Positions 48,965 to 60,216 of a stretch of 64,000 nucleotides of DNA are shown here, piece by piece. The notes under the pieces were generated by a model. It was not told where the DNA came from. It searched no databases and saw only the letters and a program-made list of their open reading frames with translations. How positions within the stretch are numbered: the first letter of the stretch is position 1; each line of letters begins with the position of its first letter. Origin of the DNA: an archaeon (GTDB lineage: Archaea > Nanobdellota > Nanobdellia > Woesearchaeales > GW2011-AR9); contig JABHQR010000011.1 of the NCBI GenBank assembly GCA_018696395.1, positions 1 to 64,000 on the forward strand, written 5' to 3'. Position numbers and translations under genes: made by a program.

Positions 48965-50314
48965 ATGGTTTTAGATAAATTAGGTTCATCATTAAAAGAA
49001 ACATTGAACAAGATTACTAAATCTGTGTTCGTAGATGAAAAACTAATCAATGAACTTGTAAAAGATTTACAACGTGCATTATTACAGTCAGATACTAATG
49101 TGAAATTAGTTTTTGATTTAACTAAACGTATCAAAGAACGAGCAAAAGATAAAACACCCCCTGGTTTAACTAAACGTGAACATTTGGTTAACATAGTGTA
49201 TGGTGAATTGACAAATTTCTTAGGAAAAGAAGCTCAAGATATTAAAATTGAGAAAAAACCAACAAAAATTATGTTAGTTGGTTTATTCGGTAGCGGTAAA
49301 ACTACTACTACTGGGAAACTTGCTAAATATTACAAAAAGCGTGGGTACAAAGTTGCAGTTATTCAAACAGATACTTGGAGGCCAGCAGCTTATGAACAAT
49401 TACAACAGTTATCTAAAGATGTTGGTGTTGAATTTTTTGGTATGAAGAATGAAAAAGATCCTGTTGCAGTATACCTTAATTTTGAAGAGAAGTTTAAAGA
49501 TTATGATATTATCATTGTTGATACTGCGGGTAGGGACGCTCTTTCTGATGAATTAGTTGGTGAACTTAATCAGATTAATGCTGCAGTTCAAGCAGATGAA
49601 AGGTTGTTAGTAATTTCTGCTGATGTTGGTCAAGCAGCACAAAAACAAGCACAGATGTTTCATGATTCATGTAATGTTACTGGAGTTATTATCACAAAAC
49701 TTGAAGGTACTGCTAAAGGTGGTGGTGCATTGTCAGCATGTGCTGTTACTAACGCGTCAATTAAATTTATTGGTGTTGGGGAAAAAGTTGATGATTTAGA
49801 AACTTTTGATCCTGAAAGATTTGTTGGAAGACTTATCGGGATGGGTGACATAACGCTTTTACTTGAAAAAGCTCAAGAAGCGTTCAGTGAAGATCAAGCA
49901 AAAGATATGAGTGAAAAATTTTTGAAAGGGGAATTCAATTTAGTAGACCTTTATGAACAAATGAAATCTCTGAAAAAAATGGGCTCGTTTGGGAAAATTA
50001 TGGAACTTGTTCCAGGAATGGGAAGTTTAAAATTACCTAAGGAAATGTTAGATGTTCAGGAAGGAAAATTAGAAAAATGGAAATTTGCGATGGATAGTAT
50101 GACTCAAGAAGAGCTTGAAACTCCTGACATTTTAAATGCACCAAGAATTGATCGGATCGCAGTTGGTTCTGGATTAAGAGTACCAGAAATACGTGAACTT
50201 CTGAAGCAGTATCGTCAAAGTAAGAAAATGATGAAAATGTTTAAAGGGGAAGGTGACGTAAATAAAATGATGTCTAAACTTAAGGGAAAAATGCCGAAAG
50301 GGTTTGGGATGTAA
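48965..50314 (+). CDS. srp54: Signal recognition particle protein SRP54
   Basis: MLVGLFGSGKTTTTGKLAKYYKKRGYKVAVIQTDTWRPAAYEQL; DTAGRDALSDELVGEL; Met-rich M domain. Confidence 0.98.
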   Translation: MVLDKLGSSLKETLNKITKSVFVDEKLINELVKDLQRALLQSDTNVKLVFDLTKRIKERAKDKTPPGLTKREHLVNIVYGELTNFLGKEAQDIKIEKKPTKIMLVGLFGSGKTTTTGKLAKYYKKRGYKVAVIQTDTWRPAAYEQLQQLSKDVGVEFFGMKNEKDPVAVYLNFEEKFKDYDIIIVDTAGRDALSDELVGELNQINAAVQADERLLVISADVGQAAQKQAQMFHDSCNVTGVIITKLEGTAKGGGALSACAVTNASIKFIGVGEKVDDLETFDPERFVGRLIGMGDITLLLEKAQEAFSEDQAKDMSEKFLKGEFNLVDLYEQMKSLKKMGSFGKIMELVPGMGSLKLPKEMLDVQEGKLEKWKFAMDSMTQEELETPDILNAPRIDRIAVGSGLRVPEIRELLKQYRQSKKMMKMFKGEGDVNKMMSKLKGKMPKGFGM

Positions 50315-50320
50315 ATTTGA

Positions 50321-50575
50321 TTATTTCTTAATTAGTTTGATGTTAGCATAAATTACTAAAATAACTCCAAGGGTCATACTTACTAAACTAAATAACATTC
50401 CGCATGATTCGTAACCTTTCATGTCAAAAATTGAATCGATGATGGGGGAACAACCATAATTTCCCCCAATAGTTGCTCCAAGGATTAGTCCAATGATTCC
50501 AAAAATTAGGATTAATGCTAGACTTGCAACAATTTTTAGAATTAAAATAATAATATCTTTAGGTTGAACTTTCAT
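50321..50575 (-). CDS. Small membrane protein, hypothetical
   Basis: Two TM segments. Confidence 0.5.
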   Translation of the reverse strand: MKVQPKDIIILILKIVASLALILIFGIIGLILGATIGGNYGCSPIIDSIFDMKGYESCGMLFSLVSMTLGVILVIYANIKLIKK

Positions 50576-50580
50576 TTGAA

Positions 50581-51177
50581 TTATATCTCAATAATTTTTC
50601 CTTTCTTACCTACATTAATAACTCTAGTTTTGCCAATTTTTTCTTCAATGCCTTCAGTTTCGTGAATGTGACCACAAATGTGAATGTCTGGTTGAATTTC
50701 TTCAATTAATTTTCTTACACTAGTACTTCCACCAAAAATTCCCATCCCAATAATACTATCACTTGGTTGAATATGACTTACCATGATTTTTTTGGCAAAA
50801 CTTTTAACATTTTCATGAGCATTTTTTAAAGTTTTAAAATAATCTTCTTCAGTTAATTGATGTAATCCTGCATCAGCATAACCACAACCAAAAATACCTA
50901 CATTATTTTTTACCATAGAATATCCATGTAAATTTTTAATCTTATATCTTTCAGCTAAGAAATTAACTTCTGCCAACCCTTCATGATTTCCTGGGATTAT
51001 AGCAACTTCTAATCCTTGGGCTTTAAATGGCCCTATCATACCATCAATATTACCATCATGTCCTGCAATATCTCCTGCAATTATGACTAGATCTACGTTT
51101 GAATCTTTGCCCTTTTGAGCCATTTCTTCCATGAATTTTCGATCTCCATGTATATCACTAACTGCTAGAACTTTCAT
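50581..51177 (-). CDS. Metallophosphoesterase
   Basis: [39 protein letters not shown]. Confidence 0.92.
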   Translation of the reverse strand: MKVLAVSDIHGDRKFMEEMAQKGKDSNVDLVIIAGDIAGHDGNIDGMIGPFKAQGLEVAIIPGNHEGLAEVNFLAERYKIKNLHGYSMVKNNVGIFGCGYADAGLHQLTEEDYFKTLKNAHENVKSFAKKIMVSHIQPSDSIIGMGIFGGSTSVRKLIEEIQPDIHICGHIHETEGIEEKIGKTRVINVGKKGKIIEI

Positions 51178-51297
51178 ATTAAGTAAAAAGAAGGGTTGTT
51201 TTATAAATGTTTTGGTGTGTGCTACTTGTGGGTGGTAAACATAGAAACTTTTATAAAGGATAAAGTTAATTTTGTATAAATGGGGTAAAATAAAAAA

Positions 51298-52197
51298 ATG
51301 ATTAGAAAATTAATGGTTTGTTCGGATATTCATGACGATTTAGAATCGCTTAGTACATTCGTAGATTATGCTCAAGCACAGAATGCTGATAGAGTGATTA
51401 TCTTAGGTGATATGGGCCTTAGGCCATACACTTCACAAGATTTGTTTGACTTGATTAAGACTAGAAATGTAGATACCTTTGTTGAAGCGAAGAGAATTCA
51501 TTCTAGGCAAGTATTTGGTGAAATGAAGCAAACTCTTGACCGAACAGGAATACCTTTTTTAGTAATTCCTGGAAATTATGATGGAAATAGTGATTTAGAA
51601 GCAGTTTTTGGTGATAATAATTTACATAAAAAAACAACTCAATTTTGTGATGCTAAACTTGTTGGATATGGCGGTGCTGATGCTAATCCCTCTCATATTA
51701 TGTTATTATATCAATTAGGTGAAATGGAAAGTTTTGATCATCAAGAATTATATGATCTATTAACTAATCAAACACCAGATATTTGTATGATTCATAATCC
51801 TCCTCAAGGTTTATGCGACAATATGTTCAATGGACAAAATGTAGGTACACCTGCAACAACGAAATATATCTTGGAATCTGCCCCAAAGTTGGTTCTTAGT
51901 GGACACATACATGAAGCAGGACCTAACGGAAATAATCCTCAAGGTGTAAAAGGTATTAGTAAATATCAAAATCCTAGAAATAATAAATCTACATTTGTTT
52001 TAAATCCAGGTAATTTAGGTCAGTTTGAACTTATTGATCCACAAACATTAAATTCAGTACGTAAATTTGATTTTGGTACTTTTATGGAAGTTAATGTAGA
52101 AGAAGATGGAACACCGGTTAACGTGATTGCATATACTTTACAATCAAAAAGTAATTCTGTTGGTGATGTTAAAAAATTATATGGGTATGATTTATAA
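51298..52197 (+). CDS. Metallophosphoesterase
   Basis: [40 protein letters not shown]. Confidence 0.92.
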   Translation: MIRKLMVCSDIHDDLESLSTFVDYAQAQNADRVIILGDMGLRPYTSQDLFDLIKTRNVDTFVEAKRIHSRQVFGEMKQTLDRTGIPFLVIPGNYDGNSDLEAVFGDNNLHKKTTQFCDAKLVGYGGADANPSHIMLLYQLGEMESFDHQELYDLLTNQTPDICMIHNPPQGLCDNMFNGQNVGTPATTKYILESAPKLVLSGHIHEAGPNGNNPQGVKGISKYQNPRNNKSTFVLNPGNLGQFELIDPQTLNSVRKFDFGTFMEVNVEEDGTPVNVIAYTLQSKSNSVGDVKKLYGYDL

Positions 52198-52357
52198 TTT
52201 AATTTACTATTTAAGATTGATCTGTATACTCTTAATACTTGATCCTTCTCGAGCTAACAAATTTGTTACCAAATTACCTATGTCTCTAGCAATAGGTTTA
52301 TCCCTTATTGAAGCGCGTAGTTTTTTCTCTAATCATCTTGTTTTTCTTAAATTATTT

Positions 52358-52918
52358 TCACTTTCCTCTAATTTTAATGTCAAGAACTAAATCTTCCAAC
52401 TTTCTTAAGTCGTACTTAACAGCGTCCATTTTTCTACGCATTTCACTGTCTCGGAAGTCAAACTTCAAAAGTTCTCCATACAATTTATCAAGTTCATTTT
52501 TGATTTTAATAACTTCATCAATTTTACCTTTACCTGCTAAAAATACTGCTCTTCGAACTAACTCCCCACTAAGATCAGCTAAACCTAATAAGTAATGGTG
52601 GCTAAGTACATTTAATTCTTTGAATTGTCCATCTTTTACAAAACTGTAAAATAAAATTGCTTCAACATATTCTTGTATTGCAACTTTATAACTTCCTTCG
52701 TAAGGTAATTTATTATCATGTTTAGTAATTTTGTCAAGTTGTAACTTAGCTTGTTCAATGTCTTGACATAATTTTTCAGCTTCAATAAGTTCATCTCTTA
52801 AAACTGCATATATGACTCTTTTACTTAATTTAATGACATCCCTACTTTTTTTGATTAGTTCGTCACGTTTTTCTTCATAATTACAAATGTCTTCTCTTAA
52901 TTTTTCAAAATTTACCAT
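52358..52918 (-). CDS. Translin family protein
   Basis: All-alpha, EKRDELIKKSRDVIKLSKRVIYAVLR...YKVAIQEYVEAILFYSFVKDG...LLGLADLSGELVRRAV typical of archaeal translin. Confidence 0.88.
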   Translation of the reverse strand: MVNFEKLREDICNYEEKRDELIKKSRDVIKLSKRVIYAVLRDELIEAEKLCQDIEQAKLQLDKITKHDNKLPYEGSYKVAIQEYVEAILFYSFVKDGQFKELNVLSHHYLLGLADLSGELVRRAVFLAGKGKIDEVIKIKNELDKLYGELLKFDFRDSEMRRKMDAVKYDLRKLEDLVLDIKIRGK

Positions 52919-53125
52919 TTTATTCCTCGTTTAATGTGATGTTTATCTAATATAGTGCTTTATTTATATTATTTACTAGATATTTTAGATAATATGTTTG
53001 ATGTTAGATCATTTTTTAAGTCAGTATTTCTGATCTATTTCAGAATAAATTACCACAACATTTATATAATCAGGCTTGAAAATTAGGTGTATAAAAAATA
53101 TTTTTATTTAAGGGGGAAAACTAAA

Positions 53126-53353
53126 ATGGAAGGAGCATCAAGACCATTAGACGCATTAAATGCAACTAGAGGAAAAAACGTTATAGTAGATTTAAAGAAT
53201 GGAACCAGGTACACTGGTAAATTAAAAGCATTCGATATTCATATTAATGTTGTACTTGACGAAGCTGTAGAATCTAAAAATAGCGAAGTTACAAGGAGTT
53301 TAGGTACAGTTTTTATCAGAGGAGATACCATCACAATTATCTCACCAGCATAA
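53126..53353 (+). CDS. LSm/Sm-like RNA-binding protein
   Basis: MEGASRPLDALNATRGKNVIVDLKNGTRYTGKLKAFDIHINVVLDEA; ATG at 53126 follows a GGGGG purine tract; ORF track start at 53087 is too long. Confidence 0.95.
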   Translation: MEGASRPLDALNATRGKNVIVDLKNGTRYTGKLKAFDIHINVVLDEAVESKNSEVTRSLGTVFIRGDTITIISPA

Positions 53354-53386
53354 AACTTTAAATTATAATTTTAGGAGATTTAAGAA

Positions 53387-53551
53387 ATGAGTAAAGGTAC
53401 TGAAAGTAGAGGAAGACATAATAAGTCATGTAGTCATATCAGATGTAGGCGATGTGGTGGACGTTCTTATCATAAAACTAAGAAAAGATGTTCATCTTGT
53501 GGTTATGGTGATACAACTACTACTCGAAATTATAACTGGAACAAGAAATAA
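53387..53551 (+). CDS. rpl37e: Ribosomal protein L37e (missed by ORF track)
   Basis: Translation [54 protein letters not shown]; classic LSm-L37e gene pair. Confidence 0.97.
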   Translation: MSKGTESRGRHNKSCSHIRCRRCGGRSYHKTKKRCSSCGYGDTTTTRNYNWNKK

Positions 53552-53623
53552 TTTTTTTTATTTTACTTTTTCTAAGTTTTTTTAATAAAAAGTTTTAATA
53601 ACTAGTAATTTAAATATAATTCT

Positions 53624-53932
53624 ATGTCACTAATAATCATATACACAACTTATTCTAGTAAAGAAGAAGCTGATAAAATTAATTCTATGCTTTTGAAACA
53701 AAGACTTGTGGCTTGTGTTAACAATATTGAAGTTAATGGTACATTTCTTTGGGAAAATGATATTGAAAGAAGTAAAGAAATAGTTTCTTTAATAAAAACA
53801 AAAAAAGAAAATTGGATTAAAATAAAAGAATTTATTGAAAAAGAACATTCTTATGATATTCCTTGTATTATCAAATTTAATGCTGAATGTAATGATCTTT
53901 ACTTGAATTGGTTGAATACTGAATTAAAATAA
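53624..53932 (+). CDS. cutA: Divalent-cation tolerance protein CutA1
   Basis: IYTTYSSKEEADKINSMLLKQRLVACVNNIEVNGTFLWENDIE. Confidence 0.95.
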   Translation: MSLIIIYTTYSSKEEADKINSMLLKQRLVACVNNIEVNGTFLWENDIERSKEIVSLIKTKKENWIKIKEFIEKEHSYDIPCIIKFNAECNDLYLNWLNTELK

Positions 53933-54026
53933 TTTTAGATTAATATTTTTATTATTTTAATAATATATTCTTACATAAAATAAATTAGGAAATCTTTAAA
54001 TAAGCTTTGTAGTTAGCTAATTCTCT

Positions 54027-55628
54027 ATGGCAGATGAAAAGATTAAAGATCATAATAAAGACAATAAAAATCAATTTTTCCATTGGACAGATGTGACTGC
54101 AGAGAAAATTATTAGAGAAAAAGGTGATAAAGATAAATATGTTGTAGCGGCAGGTATAACTCCGAGTGGTGTTGTCCACATTGGTAATTTTAGAGAAATA
54201 ATCACTGTTGATTTAGTTAAGCGGGCTCTTGAAAAAAGGGGTAAAATTGTAAGGTTTATTTATTCTTGGGATGATTATGATGTATTTAGAAAAGTTCCTA
54301 AAGGAATGCCTAACCCCGAAATTTTAGAAAAAAATCTTCGTAAATCTATTGTTGATACTCCTGATACTTATGAATGTCATGACAGTTATGCTGAACATAA
54401 TGAAATTGCTGTTGAAGAAGATATTCCTGATGTGGGTATTTATCCAGAGTTCATTAGACAATCATTAAAATATCGTAAAGGAGATTATAGTAAACAAATT
54501 AAGATTGCATTAGAAAATAATGATAAAATTAAAAAGATTTTAAACAATTATCGAGAAAATCCTTTGCCTGAAAATTGGTTGCCTATCGCTATTTTTTGTG
54601 ATGCTTGCAATAAAGATACCATCACTGAATTGAAATGGTTAGGTGATTATAACATTAGTTACAAATGTGAATGTGGTCAAGAAGAAGAAATTGATTTTCG
54701 AAAGAAACAAATTGTAAAATTAAAATGGCGAGTTGATTGGCCAATGAGATGGTGTTATGAAAATGTAGATTTTGAACCAGGTGGAAAAGATCATTCTACT
54801 AATGGTGGAAGTTTTGATACTGGTAAACAAATCTGTAAGGCTGTTTGGAATTATGAAGCGCCAACTTATGTGATGTACGATTTTATTAGGTTAAAAGATG
54901 GTGCTGGTAAAATGTCTAGTTCTTCGGGTAATGTAATCACTGTTAAAGATGTTTTAGAAGTTTATGAACCAGAAGTATTAAGATATTTGTTTGCAGGTAC
55001 TAGGCCTAATAGGGAATTTGCAATAAGTTTTGATGTTGACGTGTTTACAATTTATGAAGATTTTGATAAAACTGAAAGGGTATATTTTGGGTTAGATAAA
55101 GTCAAAGATAAAGAAGCTGAAAAAAGAAAAGTTGCTTATGAATTAAGTTATATTGGTGATATACCAAAAAGTATCCCTTATCAACCAAGTATAAGACATT
55201 TGACTACTTTATTACAAATTAACAATTTTGATATTGACAAAACCGTAACATATTTTGAGAAAGAATTGAAAAATAAGCATGATCAGAAAAGGTTGAGAAT
55301 AAGGGCAGTATGTGCTAAGAATTGGATTAAGAAATATGCTCCTGAAGAATTTAAATTTTGTGTGCAGGAAAAAGTTCAAGTAACTTTAGTTGATCAAGAA
55401 AAGAAAATATTACATCAATTAGCAGACAAAATTTTGGAAAAAGAATGGACAGATAAAGAATTACATGAAGAAATGTATATCCTTTGTACAAACAATGAAT
55501 TCCCACCAAAAGATTTTTTTAAGCTAGCTTATAATGTTTTGGTTAACAAGGATAAAGGTCCTAGGTTAGCTTCTTTTATCTTAGAAATTGGACGAGAAAA
55601 AGTTGCGCAGTTGTTTAAAAGTGTTTGA
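54027..55628 (+). CDS. lysS: Class I lysyl-tRNA synthetase
   Basis: TPSGVVHIGNFREIITVDLVKRAL; FIYSWDDYDVFRKVP; GKMSSSSGNVI. Confidence 0.97.
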   Translation: MADEKIKDHNKDNKNQFFHWTDVTAEKIIREKGDKDKYVVAAGITPSGVVHIGNFREIITVDLVKRALEKRGKIVRFIYSWDDYDVFRKVPKGMPNPEILEKNLRKSIVDTPDTYECHDSYAEHNEIAVEEDIPDVGIYPEFIRQSLKYRKGDYSKQIKIALENNDKIKKILNNYRENPLPENWLPIAIFCDACNKDTITELKWLGDYNISYKCECGQEEEIDFRKKQIVKLKWRVDWPMRWCYENVDFEPGGKDHSTNGGSFDTGKQICKAVWNYEAPTYVMYDFIRLKDGAGKMSSSSGNVITVKDVLEVYEPEVLRYLFAGTRPNREFAISFDVDVFTIYEDFDKTERVYFGLDKVKDKEAEKRKVAYELSYIGDIPKSIPYQPSIRHLTTLLQINNFDIDKTVTYFEKELKNKHDQKRLRIRAVCAKNWIKKYAPEEFKFCVQEKVQVTLVDQEKKILHQLADKILEKEWTDKELHEEMYILCTNNEFPPKDFFKLAYNVLVNKDKGPRLASFILEIGREKVAQLFKSV

Positions 55629-55660
55629 TTTTTCTTTTTTTTATAATGATTTTCTACATT

Positions 55661-56218
55661 CTAAAAATCGTGCAAACCATAACTGAATAAATTATAACCT
55701 AACTCTTCAACTTTTTTTCTGGCATTAAATTTTGTAGATTCAACTGGGACAACTATGGAATTAATATCTTTTTCTAACATTTCAAAAGACATGATACAAT
55801 TTTCAATGGTTCTTCCTGTTCTGATCTCATCATCAATTATAATTGCTCTGCCTTGAATGGGCAAATTATAAACAAAAACATTTGGATTAGCACTACCTGG
55901 CTCATAAAAATTTAATTTATTTTCTATTTCTAGTTCAGCTTTGTAAGCAATGTATAATGGAAGTTTAGTAATTAATGAAGCTGTGACTCCTGGAACAATT
56001 CCACCTGAATCCAATCCTAAAATATAATCTCCTTGTTGTATGCCATGTTGTTGTTTTACTTCTGACATTAACTCTTGCATAACATACCTTAACTTCTCTG
56101 GTCTAATCGGTTCTAGGATACCATCTAAAGAATGTACAATCATAAACTTTCTTTCTCCGGGATAGTTTAATCTATTGATTCTTTTAATGTTAAGGTCTAT
56201 ATGCGTAACTGAACTCAT
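55661..56218 (-). CDS. Phosphoribosyltransferase family protein
   Basis: YILGLDSGGIVPGVTASL; RAIIIDDEIRTGRTIENCI (PRPP loop). Confidence 0.88.
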   Translation of the reverse strand: MSSVTHIDLNIKRINRLNYPGERKFMIVHSLDGILEPIRPEKLRYVMQELMSEVKQQHGIQQGDYILGLDSGGIVPGVTASLITKLPLYIAYKAELEIENKLNFYEPGSANPNVFVYNLPIQGRAIIIDDEIRTGRTIENCIMSFEMLEKDINSIVVPVESTKFNARKKVEELGYNLFSYGLHDF

Positions 56219-56510
56219 AACTAAGAATTAAGTATTGGCTGTATAAGTTAATTTACAATATCCTGATTTTTATAATTTGCTACTCTATTAAGGCCTATTT
56301 TAGTATATGTCTAAATATCTTATATATTATAATTATTTTAATAATTATCTCAATTGAGGTCACTTAATAGTAGTAATATGCAAAAGATTTATAAATGAAA
56401 CTATTTTACGCACAAGTAAGTGGTGAATTAAGAGTTGGTCCTGGTGGTTGATGTTAAATTAGATTTTGCGATATTGAAAATTAAATGAAAAATCACGAGG
56501 AATGATATAA

Positions 56511-57302
56511 ATGCCAAGAAATGTAGTTACACCTGGAGTATTAGAGGTTGAAGATAAACCTTTAGATGGTCAAAATAATGATGATAGTTCTGGAACTGAA
56601 CCTCAGCTTGGTTCTGGTTTAGAACAAGATGTTGATAGTTTAGTAAGTGATGATGTCAGTGAACTTGCTGATGAAGCAATTGGGGAATGTTTTCAGAATT
56701 ATTTAAGTACTTTTTTCTTTAACCTTGATGGTAATTTGTCCCCTATTGCCGGATTTATGTTTCCTAAATTATTAGAAATTTCACCTTATTTAAAAAGTAC
56801 TGGAAGAAATCCTTGTTCAATTAAATATAATTTGTCAGACAAAATTAATGTTGATTTAGCTAGAAAATTATTAGTTCTCTCTTTAGGAGATTATGTTAAA
56901 AATCTTGATTTTTATGATGAAGTTGCAATAATTACTGATCCAAAACAATTATCTGAATATGTTTCTGAATTTGGTGCATTAATTAATCATATTAATCAAG
57001 ATAAAAATGTGAGGGCTCGTATTCCTGTTTATGCTGTTGCAATGAATATGCCTAAGAAATATAGAGATTTAGTTGTATTGTCAATAAAAGAAGATGTTGT
57101 AAATACTAATAATGTATTTCTTGAAGCTGATAATATAGGTAAAGATACTTTTTTACATAATATGGTGCCAAATTTAGGTAAGATTGTTCATACAGCTGAA
57201 AAATATGATGTGGCTAAAGATAGAAAATTTCCAATAATGCCAATTATAAAATCATTGAATGAAGCAAGTGACAGATATATGTCTACTTGGAATATCAAAT
57301 AA
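56511..57302 (+). CDS. Tagged cluster protein A (N-terminus VVTPGVLEVE)
   Basis: 263 aa; shares N-terminal peptide and weak full-length resemblance to 59276-60181 and 61846-62736. Confidence 0.7.
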   Translation: MPRNVVTPGVLEVEDKPLDGQNNDDSSGTEPQLGSGLEQDVDSLVSDDVSELADEAIGECFQNYLSTFFFNLDGNLSPIAGFMFPKLLEISPYLKSTGRNPCSIKYNLSDKINVDLARKLLVLSLGDYVKNLDFYDEVAIITDPKQLSEYVSEFGALINHINQDKNVRARIPVYAVAMNMPKKYRDLVVLSIKEDVVNTNNVFLEADNIGKDTFLHNMVPNLGKIVHTAEKYDVAKDRKFPIMPIIKSLNEASDRYMSTWNIK

Positions 57303-57323
57303 ATATTAATAGAGGATAAAAAA

Positions 57324-59198
57324 ATGTCAATACAATCAAAAACAATATCAAAAACTGAACAAGATCATTTGTTAACACAATTATTAAGGAATACACCTGG
57401 AAGTAAAGATACTGAGAAAGAAGAAATATTACATTCAGCAATGTTATTATCTTTCTACGCTGCGGCAAAGAAAGTTGTAAAAACTAGTATTTTATCTGCA
57501 CCTTTTTACAGTATGAAATATGATCACGAGGTTAACAATTTAGAATTTAAAGTTTTAGGTGGCTCAACCACTGCTCCAAAAAAGAAAGGGGAATATGTGC
57601 TGGATGGGTTAGATATGATTTTTGCATGTCATAATCGAGACGTGCCTTTAATTTTACAAGGTGATACTGGTAAAGGTAAAACTATTACTACTGAAGCTTA
57701 TTTGAAAACAATTTTACCTGAAGAAAGTGTAATTATCATGAGTCTTAGTATGGATGATTTTTCTGACAGTCCAAGTGACCCATTCAAAACAGATTCGTTT
57801 GGAGAAAATCAAGCTGGTATTCCTAAAAGAGTTATTGATTGGGAAAAGATGAGAACAATTGCAGCAGAGTATATTGATGAATTTAATTTAGGTAACACTA
57901 ATGAACTATTACAATTAACTTATGCGAGAATAATGGTTTCTCGTGAAAGAGGATGTGCAGGTATCCCTGTGCCAGAAGTAACTTTGCAAGGAGCTAACTA
58001 TCATGAAAAAAGTAATTTGAAAAGGTTATGGGTATCTGGTTCACAAAACCCACCAAAATCTCAAGATGAACAATTTACTGGGATAGAACTTAGTGCTTCC
58101 ATGAAAAATAGAGTATTATTATTAGAATATCCAGGTATTTTACAAAGTGTAGCAGAAACTATGTGGTTAAAAGAATCATTAAATGGCCATCATAAAGATT
58201 TTTTAAAACAGTTTTGTAAAAATTATCAGAAACTTACTGGTCAAAATATTGATCAAGATGCTTTGAAAAAGGAATGGCTAAGCGTTTATGCTTACACCAT
58301 GGATTCAAGTAGGACAGAAAAAGCTATTATAACTTCAAGTTTAGAATTTGGTGGATATTTAATGTTAGCTTTATCAGGTAACATTGGTAAACTTTATGAA
58401 GGAGAAAAAGAAGTTGTGCGTGGTTGTAGTGAAAGATTAGGTAGTTTAGTAAATAACTTTAATTTAAGTAATAAAGTTGATGATGGTTCTCAAGAAGTTA
58501 AGAACGTTAAGCAAATTTTATCTTCATTCAATAAAGATCTTACTGAAAGAGATGATCGTGCAATTAAAGATTTAGCAGATTTAATTGCAACTCAAAAAGC
58601 TTTAAAGAATGCTTATGCAGTGAGAAGAACTAATCCTAGTGGTGTATTACAAACTTATTTGAATGATTCAGGTTATATCACTATTGAAGATGTAGCAGCT
58701 GCAACAACTCTGTTAGCAAGAAATAAGCAAAGAGATAGTACTAATGATCCATTAAATGTTGTTAATTCTATCTTGAAAACTTATACCAGGTTAGTTGATG
58801 ACTTGGCAGATAAAATGAAAATTAAAGGTTACACCAGTTTTAGAACAGATAATCCTAATATTGGACTAAAATATTTCATATATACTACCTCTTTGATGGA
58901 CTCAAAAAACACTGATGAAATAGTTAGAAAAATTGATCAAGGTGTTGGAAGACTTAAAAGAATCACTACTGGTTCAGAATTTGGAAAAGTAATTGTTGCT
59001 AGGACAGTAGCAGATTTAGCAGTATGTGCATCTTTCTTGAAAGATTATGAATCAGAAGTTAATCAGTATATCAAAGAATCTAGTGGAAATGAAATGGAAC
59101 TAAGAGGAAAAATTCAATCTCTTTACGAACAAGAGTCTGGGGATGACCCTGATTTTGATCCATTGTATGAACACAGGTTAACTAGAATCTTATTATAA
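57324..59198 (+). CDS. MoxR-type AAA+ ATPase
   Basis: LILQGDTGKGKTITTEAYL (Walker A), AAEYIDEFNLGNTNELLQLTYARIM (Walker B and following helix), LWVSGSQNPPKSQDEQFTGIELSASMKNRVLLLEYPG (sensor-1/arginine region as in MoxR). Confidence 0.85.
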   Translation: MSIQSKTISKTEQDHLLTQLLRNTPGSKDTEKEEILHSAMLLSFYAAAKKVVKTSILSAPFYSMKYDHEVNNLEFKVLGGSTTAPKKKGEYVLDGLDMIFACHNRDVPLILQGDTGKGKTITTEAYLKTILPEESVIIMSLSMDDFSDSPSDPFKTDSFGENQAGIPKRVIDWEKMRTIAAEYIDEFNLGNTNELLQLTYARIMVSRERGCAGIPVPEVTLQGANYHEKSNLKRLWVSGSQNPPKSQDEQFTGIELSASMKNRVLLLEYPGILQSVAETMWLKESLNGHHKDFLKQFCKNYQKLTGQNIDQDALKKEWLSVYAYTMDSSRTEKAIITSSLEFGGYLMLALSGNIGKLYEGEKEVVRGCSERLGSLVNNFNLSNKVDDGSQEVKNVKQILSSFNKDLTERDDRAIKDLADLIATQKALKNAYAVRRTNPSGVLQTYLNDSGYITIEDVAAATTLLARNKQRDSTNDPLNVVNSILKTYTRLVDDLADKMKIKGYTSFRTDNPNIGLKYFIYTTSLMDSKNTDEIVRKIDQGVGRLKRITTGSEFGKVIVARTVADLAVCASFLKDYESEVNQYIKESSGNEMELRGKIQSLYEQESGDDPDFDPLYEHRLTRILL

Positions 59199-59275
59199 TT
59201 TTGCTTATGATTTTAGAAGCAATTGATTATGTATTAATTATGTGATAAATCAAAATAAATAAAATAATATAAAAA

Positions 59276-60181
59276 ATGGCAAAAATAATTCAACCAAAAA
59301 CACTGGAACTTGAAGAACAAGTTCAAGGAGAAGATCCAACTAAATCAGATGCAGATGTTTCTGTTGATGGTATTGTGGGAAATACAGATGTGAATTCTTT
59401 CAACACTGATGTTAAAGCAGAATGTTTTAGTAGAGTTTTAAGCACTTATATTATATCTACTGATCGTAATTTATTAAATAACTATTCTAATGAAGATTTA
59501 AAAGCAGTATCTAAATATTTGACTTATGGTAATAGATTAACTTTATCATTTAAAGAATTAGACCGAGACTCGTTTATTGATTTAGTTAATTTAGTGGACA
59601 AAGATTTAGGTGAATTATTAAGATTAACTAACTTAAAAGAATTATTCCCTGAAGAAGGAATAAGGTTGGATGGAACTACTAGAACTCAATCAAGAAATTC
59701 AGTATGTCTGACTGCATTTAATAATATTGAGACTACTTATGGTAGATTTCTCCGTGTTTCTGGAAGAGAAGTAATAATTCCAGATGTTCATGCACTTCCT
59801 TTATTCTTAACATCTGATAGAAGTGAATTACTTGCCAGTTTTTTGAAACATCAAGCAGGAGGTTCTGTTAGTAAAGTTAATTCAATTGGTAATAGTATAG
59901 TTAAAATTCAACGTAGGGATGGCTCATATAAAGAATTTGGTCAAAAATTACCTAGTGTATATGATATTTTAAACCCTAAGGCAGTCTTAGATTATATTAA
60001 ATATAAAAATGATAAGCCTGAAGATCTTGATTTTAAAGGATTAGCTGAAGAATTGCATGATATTAATCAACTATATGTTAGTAGTGCTTTAGGTTGGGAT
60101 GATAATAGTGATGTTATTGTTGATAAAGATAAATTGACTGATGGGTTATTAGTTATTTACAAGAATGCAAATAAAGAGTAA
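59276..60181 (+). CDS. Tagged cluster protein B (N-terminus IIQPKTLELEEQVQGE)
   Basis: Paralogous to 61846-62736: LDRDSFIDLVNLVDKDLGELLRLTNLKELFP. Confidence 0.75.
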   Translation: MAKIIQPKTLELEEQVQGEDPTKSDADVSVDGIVGNTDVNSFNTDVKAECFSRVLSTYIISTDRNLLNNYSNEDLKAVSKYLTYGNRLTLSFKELDRDSFIDLVNLVDKDLGELLRLTNLKELFPEEGIRLDGTTRTQSRNSVCLTAFNNIETTYGRFLRVSGREVIIPDVHALPLFLTSDRSELLASFLKHQAGGSVSKVNSIGNSIVKIQRRDGSYKEFGQKLPSVYDILNPKAVLDYIKYKNDKPEDLDFKGLAEELHDINQLYVSSALGWDDNSDVIVDKDKLTDGLLVIYKNANKE

Positions 60182-60216
60182 TGATTAAACTAAATTAAAA
60201 ATAAAAATACACAAAA

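Noticed and set aside
52127-52595. ORFs 52127-52390 and 52308-52595 (+)
   Set aside because: Overlap the metallophosphoesterase tail and are antisense to translin; no coding character.
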